Source: Hoplostethus atlanticus
Lineage: Eukaryota > Chordata > Actinopteri > Trachichthyiformes > Trachichthyidae
NCBI GenBank assembly: GCA_034670405.1
Contig: JAXDDX010000056.1
Span: forward strand, 2,316,001-2,380,000
Reading direction: 5' to 3'
Length of the DNA: 64,000 nt
In this document: positions 1 to 11,100 of the stretch, piece after piece
Numbering within the stretch: position 1 is the first letter of the stretch
Layout of the letters: each line of letters opens with the position of its first letter
The notes under the pieces: generated by a model
What the model saw: the letters and a program-made list of their open reading frames with translations, nothing else
What the model was told of the DNA's origin: nothing
The model's database searches: none
Made by a program: the position numbers and the translations under genes

Positions 1-2120
1 GAATATCAACAATTAAAAAAAAAAAAAATACAGATTGGGCAATCAGATGGCACAAAGCATAGGACTTTTACCTTGGAAATGAAAGTATATAAGGATAAGG
101 TGGAACAAAGAGAGTAAACTATTCGGTTTACAATTTGCACAGAGAGCACGCTCCATTGGCCTTGAAAGTCTGTCTTGTCGACATCAATTGTACAGTGATT
201 TAACATCACATTCACAGCAACAGTATGTTACAGTAGCATCGGAATACAAGTTCTCATTATTGATCTTGGCATTACTATACCTTGAGGACACTGCGCTTGT
301 TGATCACCGACTTCTCCCATTGATTTCTCCTGTACATCCCAGCTGGTCTTGTCCTGCGTTGCCATGGAATCACTGATGTTGCGGGACGGTTTAACCTCAG
401 TAACACTTCTACTTATGATCCATTGTGGGTATGGCAAAGGAAAACAGTTCAAAGTGTAATGCAGTAGTAGTAATTTGAGGCGCTACGTGAGGCTGCATGT
501 CTTGCCTGAACACGCTGAGACCTGCCTCTGTTGATCAACTGTAGCACCACTCCCCCATGACCCGGTACCAGCTCAACCTGCGTCATAGTGGTCTGTGCTT
601 GGTAGAATTCTCACTGTGGAGGCGTTCATATTATGTACTGACAGTGTTCGAATTTAGAACATCTAATAATTTAGAAATCAACTTTGATCATAGGTAGGTA
701 GTAGGTTAGGTATTTTGTGACAATTTCCTGTTGGCTCACACCCCTGGGCCTGCAATAAATCTCCTGACCTTTCATGACAGAAAAATTCCATGCCCTAAAA
801 ATCTGAAATTCCTTCTGAGCATGTTTTAAAAGGGTTAATTTTTTTGAGGAGTGAATAGTTTGGCTTTCACAACAGGGCCAACCAGGGGTAGCCAAGGCTT
901 ATGTTACTCAAGTTACTCAATTCCTTCCAAAGCAAAAAGTGATTTTTCTTATCTACAGAGATGAGAAATGAGCAGGGCTTTATTTCAAATCAACACATAG
1001 TATTCTCAAACCTGTTTTGTTTTTGTTTTTTTAGCCCTGGCACTGATAAAGTACTTGGCCTTGCTGCAAAATCTAACCACTAAAAACAGCTAATAATGTC
1101 ATGTGATGCATGTGAGTGAAACCAGCTGTGATATTCACTTTTCTGACTTGACTTCACCAGAGAATGTAAACTCTGCAGCTTACCCTGGAACACACCCCTC
1201 CACAGAATCATCAGTCAACTAATAAAGGTGCATGAAGATGTCTTGGTGACGTTATACATATATTGCCAACTTTGTTTGTTTGTTAATTCATAAGACATTT
1301 AACTAAGATAATATATCCAAGTAATAATATATCCAAGTAGAGATTTGTTAATTGAAAATGAAGTATTTCCCAACAGAGCAGAAATGTGCACTTGCAGATT
1401 TCACAGTGCAGTTAAACAAATCTCTTGTCAGTTGACTATGGTGCATACCATGTAAAATGGCCTGGGTTTGAATCCGTCCTGAAACCTTTGTTGCATGTCT
1501 TTCCTGACATTAAATTAGATTGCAAAAAGGAGAAGTCGTCGCATATTATGAGCCACAAGAGGACAGCAAGGCACTGTGGCGCTATGCGACAGATGTTTTT
1601 GTTACATGTTCACCAGCTGAATTTTGGGGCATCTAAGACAGGATACTCTAAGCTACATAGAGACATAATTTTCCATGTCATATACCGATTTAACAATAAA
1701 TCCCAAACACTTTGTAGTCTATTCTTCATCTTTATTATCAAAATGCCATTTAATTGTGACTTGAATTGGTCATTCAAGGTAGTAAAGTGTGGGAAATCCC
1801 AGACAGAAGTGTGACAGCTGGAAGTGCTTAACAGGAAGAGCTATCCCTGTCCCAAACAATATCTAGCTGCCAAGTATTATTCTACCTGCCTCAAGAAAAG
1901 CGATGGTTACAGAAAGAGACCATCACCACCGTGGAAAGCAGGTCTGTCCAAGGAACATCGCACGTGAAACTCCTGAGCCTCGAGAAGTCACGCCTTTTCA
2001 TTCTTTGTATTTCTCTCTGCAACCTTGTTGGGCCACACAAGCAACCCTTCTTGCAAGGGGCTGCTTAGCAAGGATGCAATGAATCACTACACAAGCATGA
2101 TGGGATACTGGAGAAATACA
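1..2120. other. left-edge non-coding stretch
   Basis: I find no exon, conserved protein fragment or RNA gene here. The short open frames are isolated, lack splice context and resemble no family I know. It is AT-rich ordinary intergenic DNA, or intron of a gene outside the window. Confidence 0.5.
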
Positions 2121-2216
2121 GGTCATTTAGCAAATGCTTTTATCCAAACTATGTGGGGATCGAACCCACGCGTGAGATTGCGAGTCTCATGCTCTATCAA
2201 GTGAGCTGTACGGGCC
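2121..2216 (-). repeat. tRNA-derived SINE fragment
   Basis: Read on the minus strand, this begins with a tRNA-like head: an A-box-like segment (GCTCACTTGATAGAGCATG), a stem-loop resembling an anticodon arm, and the B-box GGTTCGATCCC. It ends with GGATAAAAGCATTTGCTAAA, close to the 3' tail shared by many teleost tRNA-SINEs and L2-type LINEs (tail identity is from memory). It is not a functional tRNA because the acceptor stem does not pair. Confidence 0.7.
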
Positions 2217-2682
2217 TTTCTGAAATAGATAGATCATTTAGCAATTTAAATGTAAAGAACTACTACAACTCTTGCATAGCCATGTGTTTTCACATATTTA
2301 TTAAAACATTTACAAGATTAGATAAAAAGTAAACAAATGATTCAGGCTCAAATTAAAACATGCTTATCATACATTTTTAGCAAATTCAAGAAGCCGCTGG
2401 AGATGACTGCACTCTTGGCCTGACAAAACAACAATATCAAACAAAATAATTCACAAAAGGGGGTTCATATGCATTATCTATCAAAGAACAATGATGAGCC
2501 AGTTTTGGTGAAGCGAGACCCCTGACCAATATTTCCCTCTGATCATGTATCGCGGTTTACCTGCCTATTAAACTAGGTAGTCCATCAAAGTCTTTCTGGG
2601 TATTAAAAAGGAAAATATGGACTACCCCAATACATTTTGCATCCTTTGGCGTGCACAGGACTACTGAACAGATTCCAAATGT

Positions 2683-2688
2683 TTTATT
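2683..2688 (-). terminator. poly(A) signal of prkrip1
   Basis: An AATAAA hexamer on the minus strand lies about 130 nt past the prkrip1 stop codon, a plausible distance for a short 3' UTR. A second AATAAA on this strand occurs near 2295-2300 and could serve a longer transcript. Confidence 0.45.
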
Positions 2689-2816
2689 GTTGCCTCTAGA
2701 GATTGTGATTTCGGCGTCTTCAATCTCCCCATCCCCGCGTGAAAACAAGTCCAGCTCACAAAGCCAGAAAACAACCTTAGCAGTCCGCATCCATCATATT
2801 GCAGGCAGCAGTAAGG

Positions 2817-3374
2817 TCATTTCTTCCCCATGATGAAGCTAGGCACCTCAGCATCATCATCAGCTTCTCTTTCGCGGTCCTCATCTTCGCTGCTGGACGA
2901 GCTCTTGTCGGAGTCTTCTTTTTTGCTGGAGTCTTGCTTCGCTTTCTTCGCCATTAGCTTTTTCTGTTTTAGTTTCTCCCTCTTCTTTCTGCGCTTTGCC
3001 GTTCTCTCATCCGCCGCCAGGTTGTTACCTTCGACTTTGTCCAGATAGTCCTGGTCCTTATTTTGCTTCGCTGCCATCGTGTCCAAGAAGTCCTGTCTCT
3101 GGTACTCTCTGCGCCGAAGGTGCCTGTATACATGGAACTCCCCGCTGCCAGCGCCGGCACTGGAGCCCATAACATCCCGAACAAACTCCGGGGGAGCCCG
3201 CGGATTCCACTCTTTCGGTCGGTCCGGGATGGGAGCGGGTTTATCTGGGTTACGCATTAACCTCTCCAACTTTAAACGTTGCTCCTCTGCCGGAGTTTTG
3301 GCGATTACCAAAGGCTGAGCCTCCTTTCCTCCAGGTTTCCCTGGTTTCCCATTTTTCTCAGTGTGCGCTGCCAT
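2817..3374 (-). CDS. prkrip1: PRKR-interacting protein 1 homologue, intronless
   Basis: A 185-residue protein read from one uninterrupted frame. The diagnostic core is nearly identical to human PRKRIP1 (compared from memory): [23 protein letters not shown] (residues about 63-85) followed by [11 protein letters not shown], then a long basic helix with [15 protein letters not shown], a Ser/Asp/Glu-rich segment and the terminal VPSFIMGKK. The family protein is a nuclear double-stranded-RNA-binding factor of catalytic spliceosomes and was named for binding and inhibiting the kinase PKR. The start ATG gives [10 protein letters not shown] and is followed by the family's [11 protein letters not shown] segment. 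The mammalian gene is multi-exonic, so a single exon here is odd. The frame is intact and a promoter-like region lies immediately upstream, so it looks functional. Whether this is the only copy in the genome cannot be seen. Confidence 0.93.
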   Translation of the reverse strand: MAAHTEKNGKPGKPGGKEAQPLVIAKTPAEEQRLKLERLMRNPDKPAPIPDRPKEWNPRAPPEFVRDVMGSSAGAGSGEFHVYRHLRRREYQRQDFLDTMAAKQNKDQDYLDKVEGNNLAADERTAKRRKKREKLKQKKLMAKKAKQDSSKKEDSDKSSSSSEDEDREREADDDAEVPSFIMGKK

Positions 3375-3807
3375 CTTTCAAAGCGTATTATTCTTCTTCC
3401 TCCTCGTGCAAGTCACACCGGAAGTTTTTAGTAGTTCTCTGACCCGGAAATGATTATCTTACTTATATGTATTTGTTGTTCCAAAACAAAGTGTGATTGA
3501 ATGATCAAGTGTGTAACATAATGGCATGGGTAGTACTTATTTAGTTCAATAAAACTTCGTTAAACCGTCTCTTTTGAATTGTATTTCTTGTGTAACCGAC
3601 ATGATTGACATCTTCCTTCACCAATGGAAATTAAGTGTGACTTCCTGTTGGACGAAGCTGGTTCCTCCTCTCTTGCTAGTCATCCGAAATGTATGTTATG
3701 CTCGTGAGTGTGGAGTGTGGTAACTAACTCTCAAACTTGCGTTGAAGTATATCTGTCTACACGACATTTCTTTGCTTCTTCTATTAAGACATAACCCACC
3801 GAAGACC
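3375..3807. promoter_or_regulatory. shared divergent promoter prkrip1 / glrx5
   Basis: Only 433 bp separate the two start codons, which point away from each other. The prkrip1-proximal part has two ETS-type sites, CCGGAAGT near 3418 and CCCGGAAAT near 3441, typical of housekeeping bidirectional promoters. No TATA box is positioned convincingly for either gene. Promoter function is inferred from spacing and motifs. Confidence 0.6.
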
Positions 3808-5425
3808 ATGAACAATTTAATTAGGTCAACAGCAAAGTGTCTGCGGGCTGGTGTGGCGGTTTATCTGCCTAGGCAAGCCGACGGGCAAGTGTCGTTGGCC
3901 TCTGCCCGGCTCCTGTGCGCCGCGGCCGACGTAAATAAAGACCTTGGTGAGATGGTGAAGAAGGACAAGGTGGTCGTGTTCATGAAGGGGACGCCGGCAC
4001 AGCCTATGTGTGGCTTCAGCAATGCGGTGGTTCAAATCCTCAGGATGCATGGAGTGGACGACTATGCTGCGTACAACGTGTTGGACGACCAGGATCTCAG
4101 ACAAGGTCAGTCAGTGAGAAAGCATGTTGGGAATCATGACAGCAACAAGCACCTCTCAGTTTAATTTCAGCCCAGAAGTCAATCTGGCTGTCTTTGGTTG
4201 AATCTCTCCATAATGGACCAGTAGGCTTGTGATAAAATACATGACCCTTAATTGCTTTAGCTAATGTTCAGGCCTTCACTGCCTCTTGTCAACACGTCAA
4301 ATGTGCCATTTGGGTAAATCAACGGTCAACGGTTTTTGTCAACAAAAGGCCATAGCTAGCTAGTTTTTGAGCTTTTCAAATGTACTGTAGCAGATAATGT
4401 TTTTATCAGTACTCTACAGCAGGACCAAAGGGTGTGGTGCTTCAAGTCAAACCTTAGACGATTAATATTGACATGAAAGGCTTTTTTAAAGCTGTTCTAG
4501 TCAAACGTCTTGTATTTTGCCATGACAGGGACCTTTTCTATTATGTATTTTGTCAGTAAGTATGTGTGAGTTCAAGGAAATAAGGACCTGTTTTTTCCAG
4601 TTACATCACAATTGCACGTGAGCAGGATTATGTCAATTGAAGCTTATCTTGTAACAGCAGTGCAATACTAAGTCGTCACACTCAAGTTGAATGGAACTGT
4701 CTAGAAAGTTGTACCCAAAGTCTATTTGTTGTCATATTATTTTATTTTATTTCTTGATTACATGCAATCAGTGACATAAGTCTTAGAAACAGAGAATGAG
4801 ATGAGTCTGACAGAGTGCTTCCCCCAAATCCAGGAACACTATACAATGCACAATTGATCATCAGTGGAAAGTCCAGTGGGTGATATTCTCACAATATACC
4901 ATTGTAGTGCTTCATACCACATCATAAGGAAGCTAGACATGTGTGTTTCAGACTTCAGCTCTAACTTACCAAAGATACTGGCCCCCTTATTTCACTGGAT
5001 CTGTGCTGTGACAGTGTTCCCATGGGCCTTGAAAATCCTCTAAGCAGTCATTGCTGTGGGGTTTGCACTGAACTTTCCAAAGATCACTTGGCAGTCAAAC
5101 TTTGTGTCCATTACTGTGACATCTTTTCTTTGGATTTTCTGTTGATGAAGTTTGAGTTTCTGTAGACAGCTTTGTCTGTTAAGCTGCGATGGCTGTCGCT
5201 GCTTATGCTAACTATCTATCTATTTATTCCAAACAAACTGCTGTTGCTGCAGGAGTCAAGGACTTCTCCAACTGGCCCACGATCCCTCAAGTGTACTTCA
5301 ACGGTGAATTTGTGGGAGGTTGTGACATCCTGCTCCAGATGCACCAGAATGGAGACCTGATTGAGGAACTGAAGAAGCTGGGCGTCCGCTCTAATATGCA
5401 GGATGCCAAGAAAGAGTCCAAGTAG
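3808..5425 (+). CDS. glrx5: glutaredoxin 5, mitochondrial monothiol glutaredoxin
   Basis: Two coding exons, 3808-4105 and 5253-5425, joined at GT 4106 and AG 5251-5252 in phase 1, encode 156 residues (human GLRX5 has 157). Exon 1 encodes an Arg-containing mitochondrial presequence starting [15 protein letters not shown], then [20 protein letters not shown], carrying the monothiol CGFS active site. Exon 2 encodes the glutathione and cluster-binding half: [18 protein letters not shown] and [18 protein letters not shown]. The family protein coordinates a [2Fe-2S] cluster with glutathione in the mitochondrial matrix and passes it from ISCU to downstream carriers, supporting haem synthesis and iron regulation. 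An in-frame ATG lies 66 nt upstream (3742), but it would add a hydrophobic stretch unlike the family, so I start at 3808. Confidence 0.95.
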
Positions 5426-5971
5426 GGGAAGGGGATTAACGTCAGGCAGCTGACAACCACTGACAAAATTGACTCACCATTCTGACTTGCAAGGCACAGT
5501 AAGAGTGCAGATCTGAGTGGAATTGATGGGTATAAGCAGTTTTGGCATTTGTGCTTCACACCATTACTGTACACATATTAACAGCTGGTAGAGAGATGGA
5601 GCTCTTACTGCACTGCTTACACTTAATCCAGTCCTATCAGATTTGCAATAATTAAGTGCCTGGAAGATGAGGACTTGAGATTTGTGGCATAATTAGTATT
5701 GGCTAGGTATCTCTTCCACAAGACAGTCCCTATAACAAGGTATGCACTAGCACCTAGAAAAAAGAGGAGTGGACAGTGTCATCACAGGGATCCAGAATTG
5801 GCAGTATGCCACATGCACGGTGGTATGCTTTAACCAAACCCCATTTCTGGCCCCCTCTGATCAGTGGCCGATTTGTTTAAATTTAAATACATGGAGGATG
5901 GTGGGAATGTGAAGTGCCTTTTACCTATAACACTTTAAAGTTAGAAAATCAGCTAATAAGCTGAAATATTT

Positions 5972-5977
5972 AATAAA
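5972..5977 (+). terminator. candidate poly(A) signal of glrx5
   Basis: AATAAA about 550 nt after the glrx5 stop codon. It is plausible, but other A-rich hexamers exist nearby. Confidence 0.35.
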
Positions 5978-5979
5978 GG

Positions 5980-8141
5980 GAAGGCATTTTGTAATTTGTG
6001 TACACAAAGGCCGTGGCATCCCCTCTCATCCTGCTTTCAAAAAGTCCCCCTACCTCTGACAATACTGTCCACTTTTTTTTTTTTCTAAGCCACAATCTGT
6101 TCAAGACCAAATCACCCTCAGGTGACACCAGGAAGTGATGTCGTTACACCAGAGTCCATCCAAATGCACTGCCTGTATCTCTTATTAGTAGGAAAAACGA
6201 AGAGGACAATACTGTCACGGCCAGTAAGAATTGAGGGTGCAAAGCATACGCAGTGCAAATAGGACACCTGGTCATCACACTTAAGCTAGAAAGTGTCCAT
6301 AAATCAATAATAATGATGATATGGGTACCTTTTAACACAGAGGTTTAAGTTTGATGTGTCTGTCCCAGTCTGTAGGATTTGTGAATTTGTTAAGGAAGGG
6401 AAGAGAGCTTGTTTTTGCCCATGTAGTAGTGATCCATAACCACTGCCTCAGACTATACCTCATTGTCTTACAGGTGCACTATCAATGTGGCTTTGAGGGG
6501 GTACCATTATCAGCTAATGTATGGTGTTATGTATCTAGCTGGTCATGGGGTGAATGTCTGAGAGTTGCATGCAGGCACGGTATCACATATTTGCACTGCG
6601 TGGATGTTTTACTCCCAATTCTGACTGGTTGTTACAATATTTTCTATTTGTTCTTCCTCCTAGTATTCATGGTCTTGTCTACTGTTGAAGAAATTCACTT
6701 ACAAAATGCTCAAACGCAACAATACCTTCCTCCTACCTTCTCTCCCGACCATGACTGATTTACAGTATATTTGCTGTTTAATTTCAGCTTTGATGTGTAT
6801 GTCCAGGTCTGTGGTATTTGTAGTGAAGGGAGGTCATTTTTTTGGTTGAGTTTTTTTGACTGAGCCTAAGACTGTGACACTGATCATAGTAGTTTGTTCT
6901 GCTGCATACAGTTGTATTATCTAAGCAATGCTCATGTAGTACACTGTAAGATATTGTATAATGAAAGCATTACATTACATTTATTTTAGCTGCATGTAAA
7001 CTGTTTGTCAACTAAATATTTTCTGACAAATAACCAGTGTCCTGGGTTTTTGTTATATGAAATCTAACTCAAGGTAAAATATTTTGTGTGTGTGATGTGT
7101 AACCTAATCAAAAAGGCAATGAAATGATAATTTCAAATTGAAAAAGCGTCAAAATGGCGCAGGCAATCACCAATATTTAGATGTAAATAACACGTAGTAT
7201 GGTTGCTGTGCTCTAATTCAGAATAGCATCTATTCTCAAAGCTGGTTTGCCAGCACACTGAAGTTAGTTTTCATCCCTAACTGTTGGGAACTTTAATCTC
7301 CTCCTTCATCTGTTCGTATTGAATGGTAGCCAAGCTAGCACCTTTGGCATACTTGTATTTAGTGTCATTTTCTACTGCATAAGATCTAATGTAAGTATCC
7401 AGCTCAGGTGAGGACCAGCATTTTTGAAAATTGTATATGGAGACTGGATCATCTGTGGAGCGTTCAGGAATAGAACTAGAAATGTAGTTGATGGTTTGTA
7501 ATGCATATAGGCCTGTTTAGTAGGTAATGTAAAGGTACTTGAGTAGGTGGCTGCACCGTGAGCCCTTTTAGATAAGTGAGGTGGTCTGTTGTATCTGTGG
7601 GGTCTTTGGAACATTTCATTTAGATGGGGTTGGGATCAGTAGCCTATTACAATGTATTTTAGCTGAGAACACTTAGTCTTAACATTACATGTGATAACTT
7701 CTAATATCTTAAGTTAGAATTAAAACCACAAATGCAGGTTTGACAAATTATGTCTAGGTAAATCCGTATTACAGGAAATGCAAGTTTCTTTGAAACTTTC
7801 CCTGTTGAGTTTAAGGGACCTCTCTTTTACTTATTTGTAAAACCAAACAGCTCAGTGATTGGTCTTTCTGTGTATGGTGTATACATTCACTCAGATGTTC
7901 TTAAACATTTTCTCAAGTGTGTTTTAATACAAAATACTATTTTACAAAATATAATCAGGCTTTACAGTAACACTACTGTAAATTTGACACTTACAAAATA
8001 TGATGGAGGTGAGGGCACTATGTGCTACAGCAGACAAATGCACATTTCACTTGAAACATTTTGAGTTTGACTCCAGTCCACAACTCTATCCACTTACGAA
8101 GTCCAATAAAGCAGAAATACCATTAAAAATAATAATGAAAG
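5980..8141. other. convergent intergenic stretch glrx5 / ints9
   Basis: This lies between two 3' ends. I see no coding signal; it presumably holds the ints9 3' UTR at its right end. The open frames at about 6350-6760 have no homology I recognise and no splice support. Confidence 0.5.
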
Positions 8142-11100
8142 TCAGAGTTTTTGCAGGAAACGCAACACCAGGTCTCGTAGGGTGGTGCGCAGAGGCTCAT
8201 TGTTGTCACAGACGATGTGTGTCCCGTCTTCTTCCAGCTGGATCAGTGTGTCCTCTGCCTGCAGGTGCAGGATGTGTCCGTCTGCCGTCTCCTCCACCTT
8301 CACCTCTGTGATACCATGCTGCAGCAGGGAAGGAGATACATGCACAATCAACTTTCCATGTGTTTGTGTGTACTGCGTGTTCTTGACCATCATTGAAGAC
8401 GGTTGCATTTTTAAGTATCCAGGGAGAGAAATTACTCTCACTTAAATTATAGGCCAAATGCTAGTAAACTTTAGCTAAAATGTATAATAATTTGATACTG
8501 TATTGATCCCATAGGGAAATTCTCTTTTCTCTCCCCCCCCCAGTAAAAAAAAAAAAAAAAAAGATGTTTACATGCCACAGTAACCTGTTCAATATCGGCG
8601 ACAGCCAGGCATCATAACTGGGTTTCCCATAATCAGATCACAAGCTTAACCGTTATTCTAACAAAGTTATGATGTTGACATGCTTCAACCCATAACAGAG
8701 TAACTGGGTTAAGAACGTAATTCTCCATGTGTGTAAATGTAGCCACTGACAACACCGGACCTCTGACCTTGTGCAATGTGGCCAGGAAAGCTTCCAGGGG
8801 TACAGCGCCACTAAGCAGGGGTTTGGGGGCCAGCACCTCCGGGGGCTCCTCAATCACACGCTTCCTCTTCTTACTGGGGGGAACTGGAGGGGGTTTAGGC
8901 ACCGACTGGCAACACGAGAGAAAACTCAGTTAATTTTGTACAGATAAAATAATTGAAATCAATCTTTTTTCCTGTTGGTGACTTCTCTTGTGTTTGTTAT
9001 ATGTGAATGCCTCCATTCACACAGTCATATAAATACATAGTCATACAAATTTATAAGACACAAACCTGTAGCATGTGCTTGTTGTCCTTGGACTGCAGCA
9101 CGGCCGACACCGTTGCCACAGAGGTGCCAGGTTTGATCTCGGAGGGCACCAGGGAGTTGGCCAGCTATGAATAGGAGAATAAAATAGTTTTTAGACAGAA
9201 ATTCTCCATCTGTTACTGAGTTTGTGTTATGTACAGCACTTCCATCTTTATTTAAGAAAGCATTATGAGCGCCAAGGTGCACCATATGCCATTGTCTCCC
9301 CTTATTAAGCCTTTTTAATGAGACATGTTGATTAAGAAAATGTTCTTACTCATCGGAATTACATTGTACTGGTTACAGCTCTGATGCGTCTTACCTCAGG
9401 CAGTAGGTGGATGCGTTCATAGCGCCGTCTGAAGGGCAGGCTGAGGACAGAGCAGCGGCGGTAGGGCATTGGAGGAGGCTGCAGCTCCAGCATCAGATCG
9501 GAGCGGTGGGATTGGGACAGCGGAGGCTGGGTGTACTGCTCTGGACACACCACATGGAGGGGCTGCAGCAGGGAAAGCCAGGGGACAATGATCAACTCCT
9601 GAAGGTTATACTAAAATGTCCATTTAAGGTGGACTAACTCAAGTAGCTTTTACAGAGATTTGTTAAAATAGTCCTAGATTGAACCTGTTCTGACTGGAAA
9701 ATGGGACTGCATAGACGATGGTGAGAGATGCACCAGGACTAAAGGAGGCTTTAAATGAAATTAATCCAAGGAGGTTAAATTTATCATTAACATTGTTGGT
9801 CAATGGTATTGTAAGTGCTGTAATACCTACCATGCACTGCTTAGAAAAGGCCAAAGAGTAAAGATAGTCCAGGATTTACTTAATCTGAGCCAGAAGAAAC
9901 TTAAATATAATATTGTCTGTAATTGGTTGGTCTTATCTAACTCCACTGAATCAACACAAAACACAAACAGGTCTAAGCCCACTTCAGGGTTTTGAGAAAA
10001 CTCTACACTTATCTCCTATTATCCAGCCATGTTCATGAAAGCCAATAATGTGTTCTTAGTTAAGACCTACTCCTGGTTTAATCAAAGCTGTGTCCATGAA
10101 ACCACCCCATAATGTCAATTGTTCAATAAGATTGGTAGAGGAATGAGTGGACATTAAAAAAATAAACATCACAAGTTATTAGGATCATATTAAGGGATTT
10201 TGTGCACACTTAGATATATATATGTACATACATGATAAGCTTGTTTTGTTCCTTTTGTCTTAAAGCACTTTTTTATTTTTGTTGTTCGTTATTCATGTTC
10301 AAACAGTACATTTATTTTTGTGAACAGGGAAGTGTAAACTGGCTACTGAGTGTTAAATGTAAGTGTGGACACCATACCTGGACCTCCTTGAGCAGCTTGG
10401 ATACCTGGTGGAAGTTGAGCCGTGTGTCTATGGGACAGTAGACACACTTCATAGCAAGCGGCTGGTAGGGAGCCAGAGCATCCAGGTAGGAGAAGTCTGG
10501 CTCTGGGGGGCGAGAGGTCATCAAGTCATAACAGAGGCTTTTATAAACACAGTGCAGTAGGAGAAGAGGACCTGCTGTAATGTAATAACCTTTTACTATT
10601 GTGTGACTCTTACCATGCCTTTCTAGTTCTTGCTTTGTTTTTATTGCTTTTGCTGTTACTTTGTGTGCTTTTTATACTTTGTAAAGAGCTTTGTAACTGT
10701 TTTCATCACAAAAACTGTGTACTCATCAAAGAGTAGACCACAAACATTTACACTGGTAGCTGATCACAAACAGCAAGTAGTCAGGAAACAATTCAATGAG
10801 GGTCAATTTCAATTGGCCACATGAGGCCAAATAAAGGGATGATTATAAAAGTTCACCAGCCCACTGAAGCTTGTGGACTGCAGACTGCAACATTCTATAT
10901 TAAAGCAATGCCATGTGTTGTTTTTTCAGTGTCGTGTGGATGAAATAGAAAATACATCCATGCATAGTGTGAGACATGGGGGCGATTAGAAAACAATTCT
11001 ACTGTGCTTTACTGCTCACCAGTAAAAATGATGGTGTTGAGGCTGGACTTGCCCCACAGCTCCATGAAGTGAACCACGTCCCCGAAGCGCAGAGAGGGGT

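Noticed and set aside
2157..2216. tRNA gene candidate on the minus strand
   Set aside because: The A- and B-boxes are tRNA-like but the acceptor and T stems do not pair and a SINE tail follows.
6351..6758. 135-codon frame between glrx5 and ints9
   Set aside because: No homology or splice support; it lies in convergent intergenic DNA.
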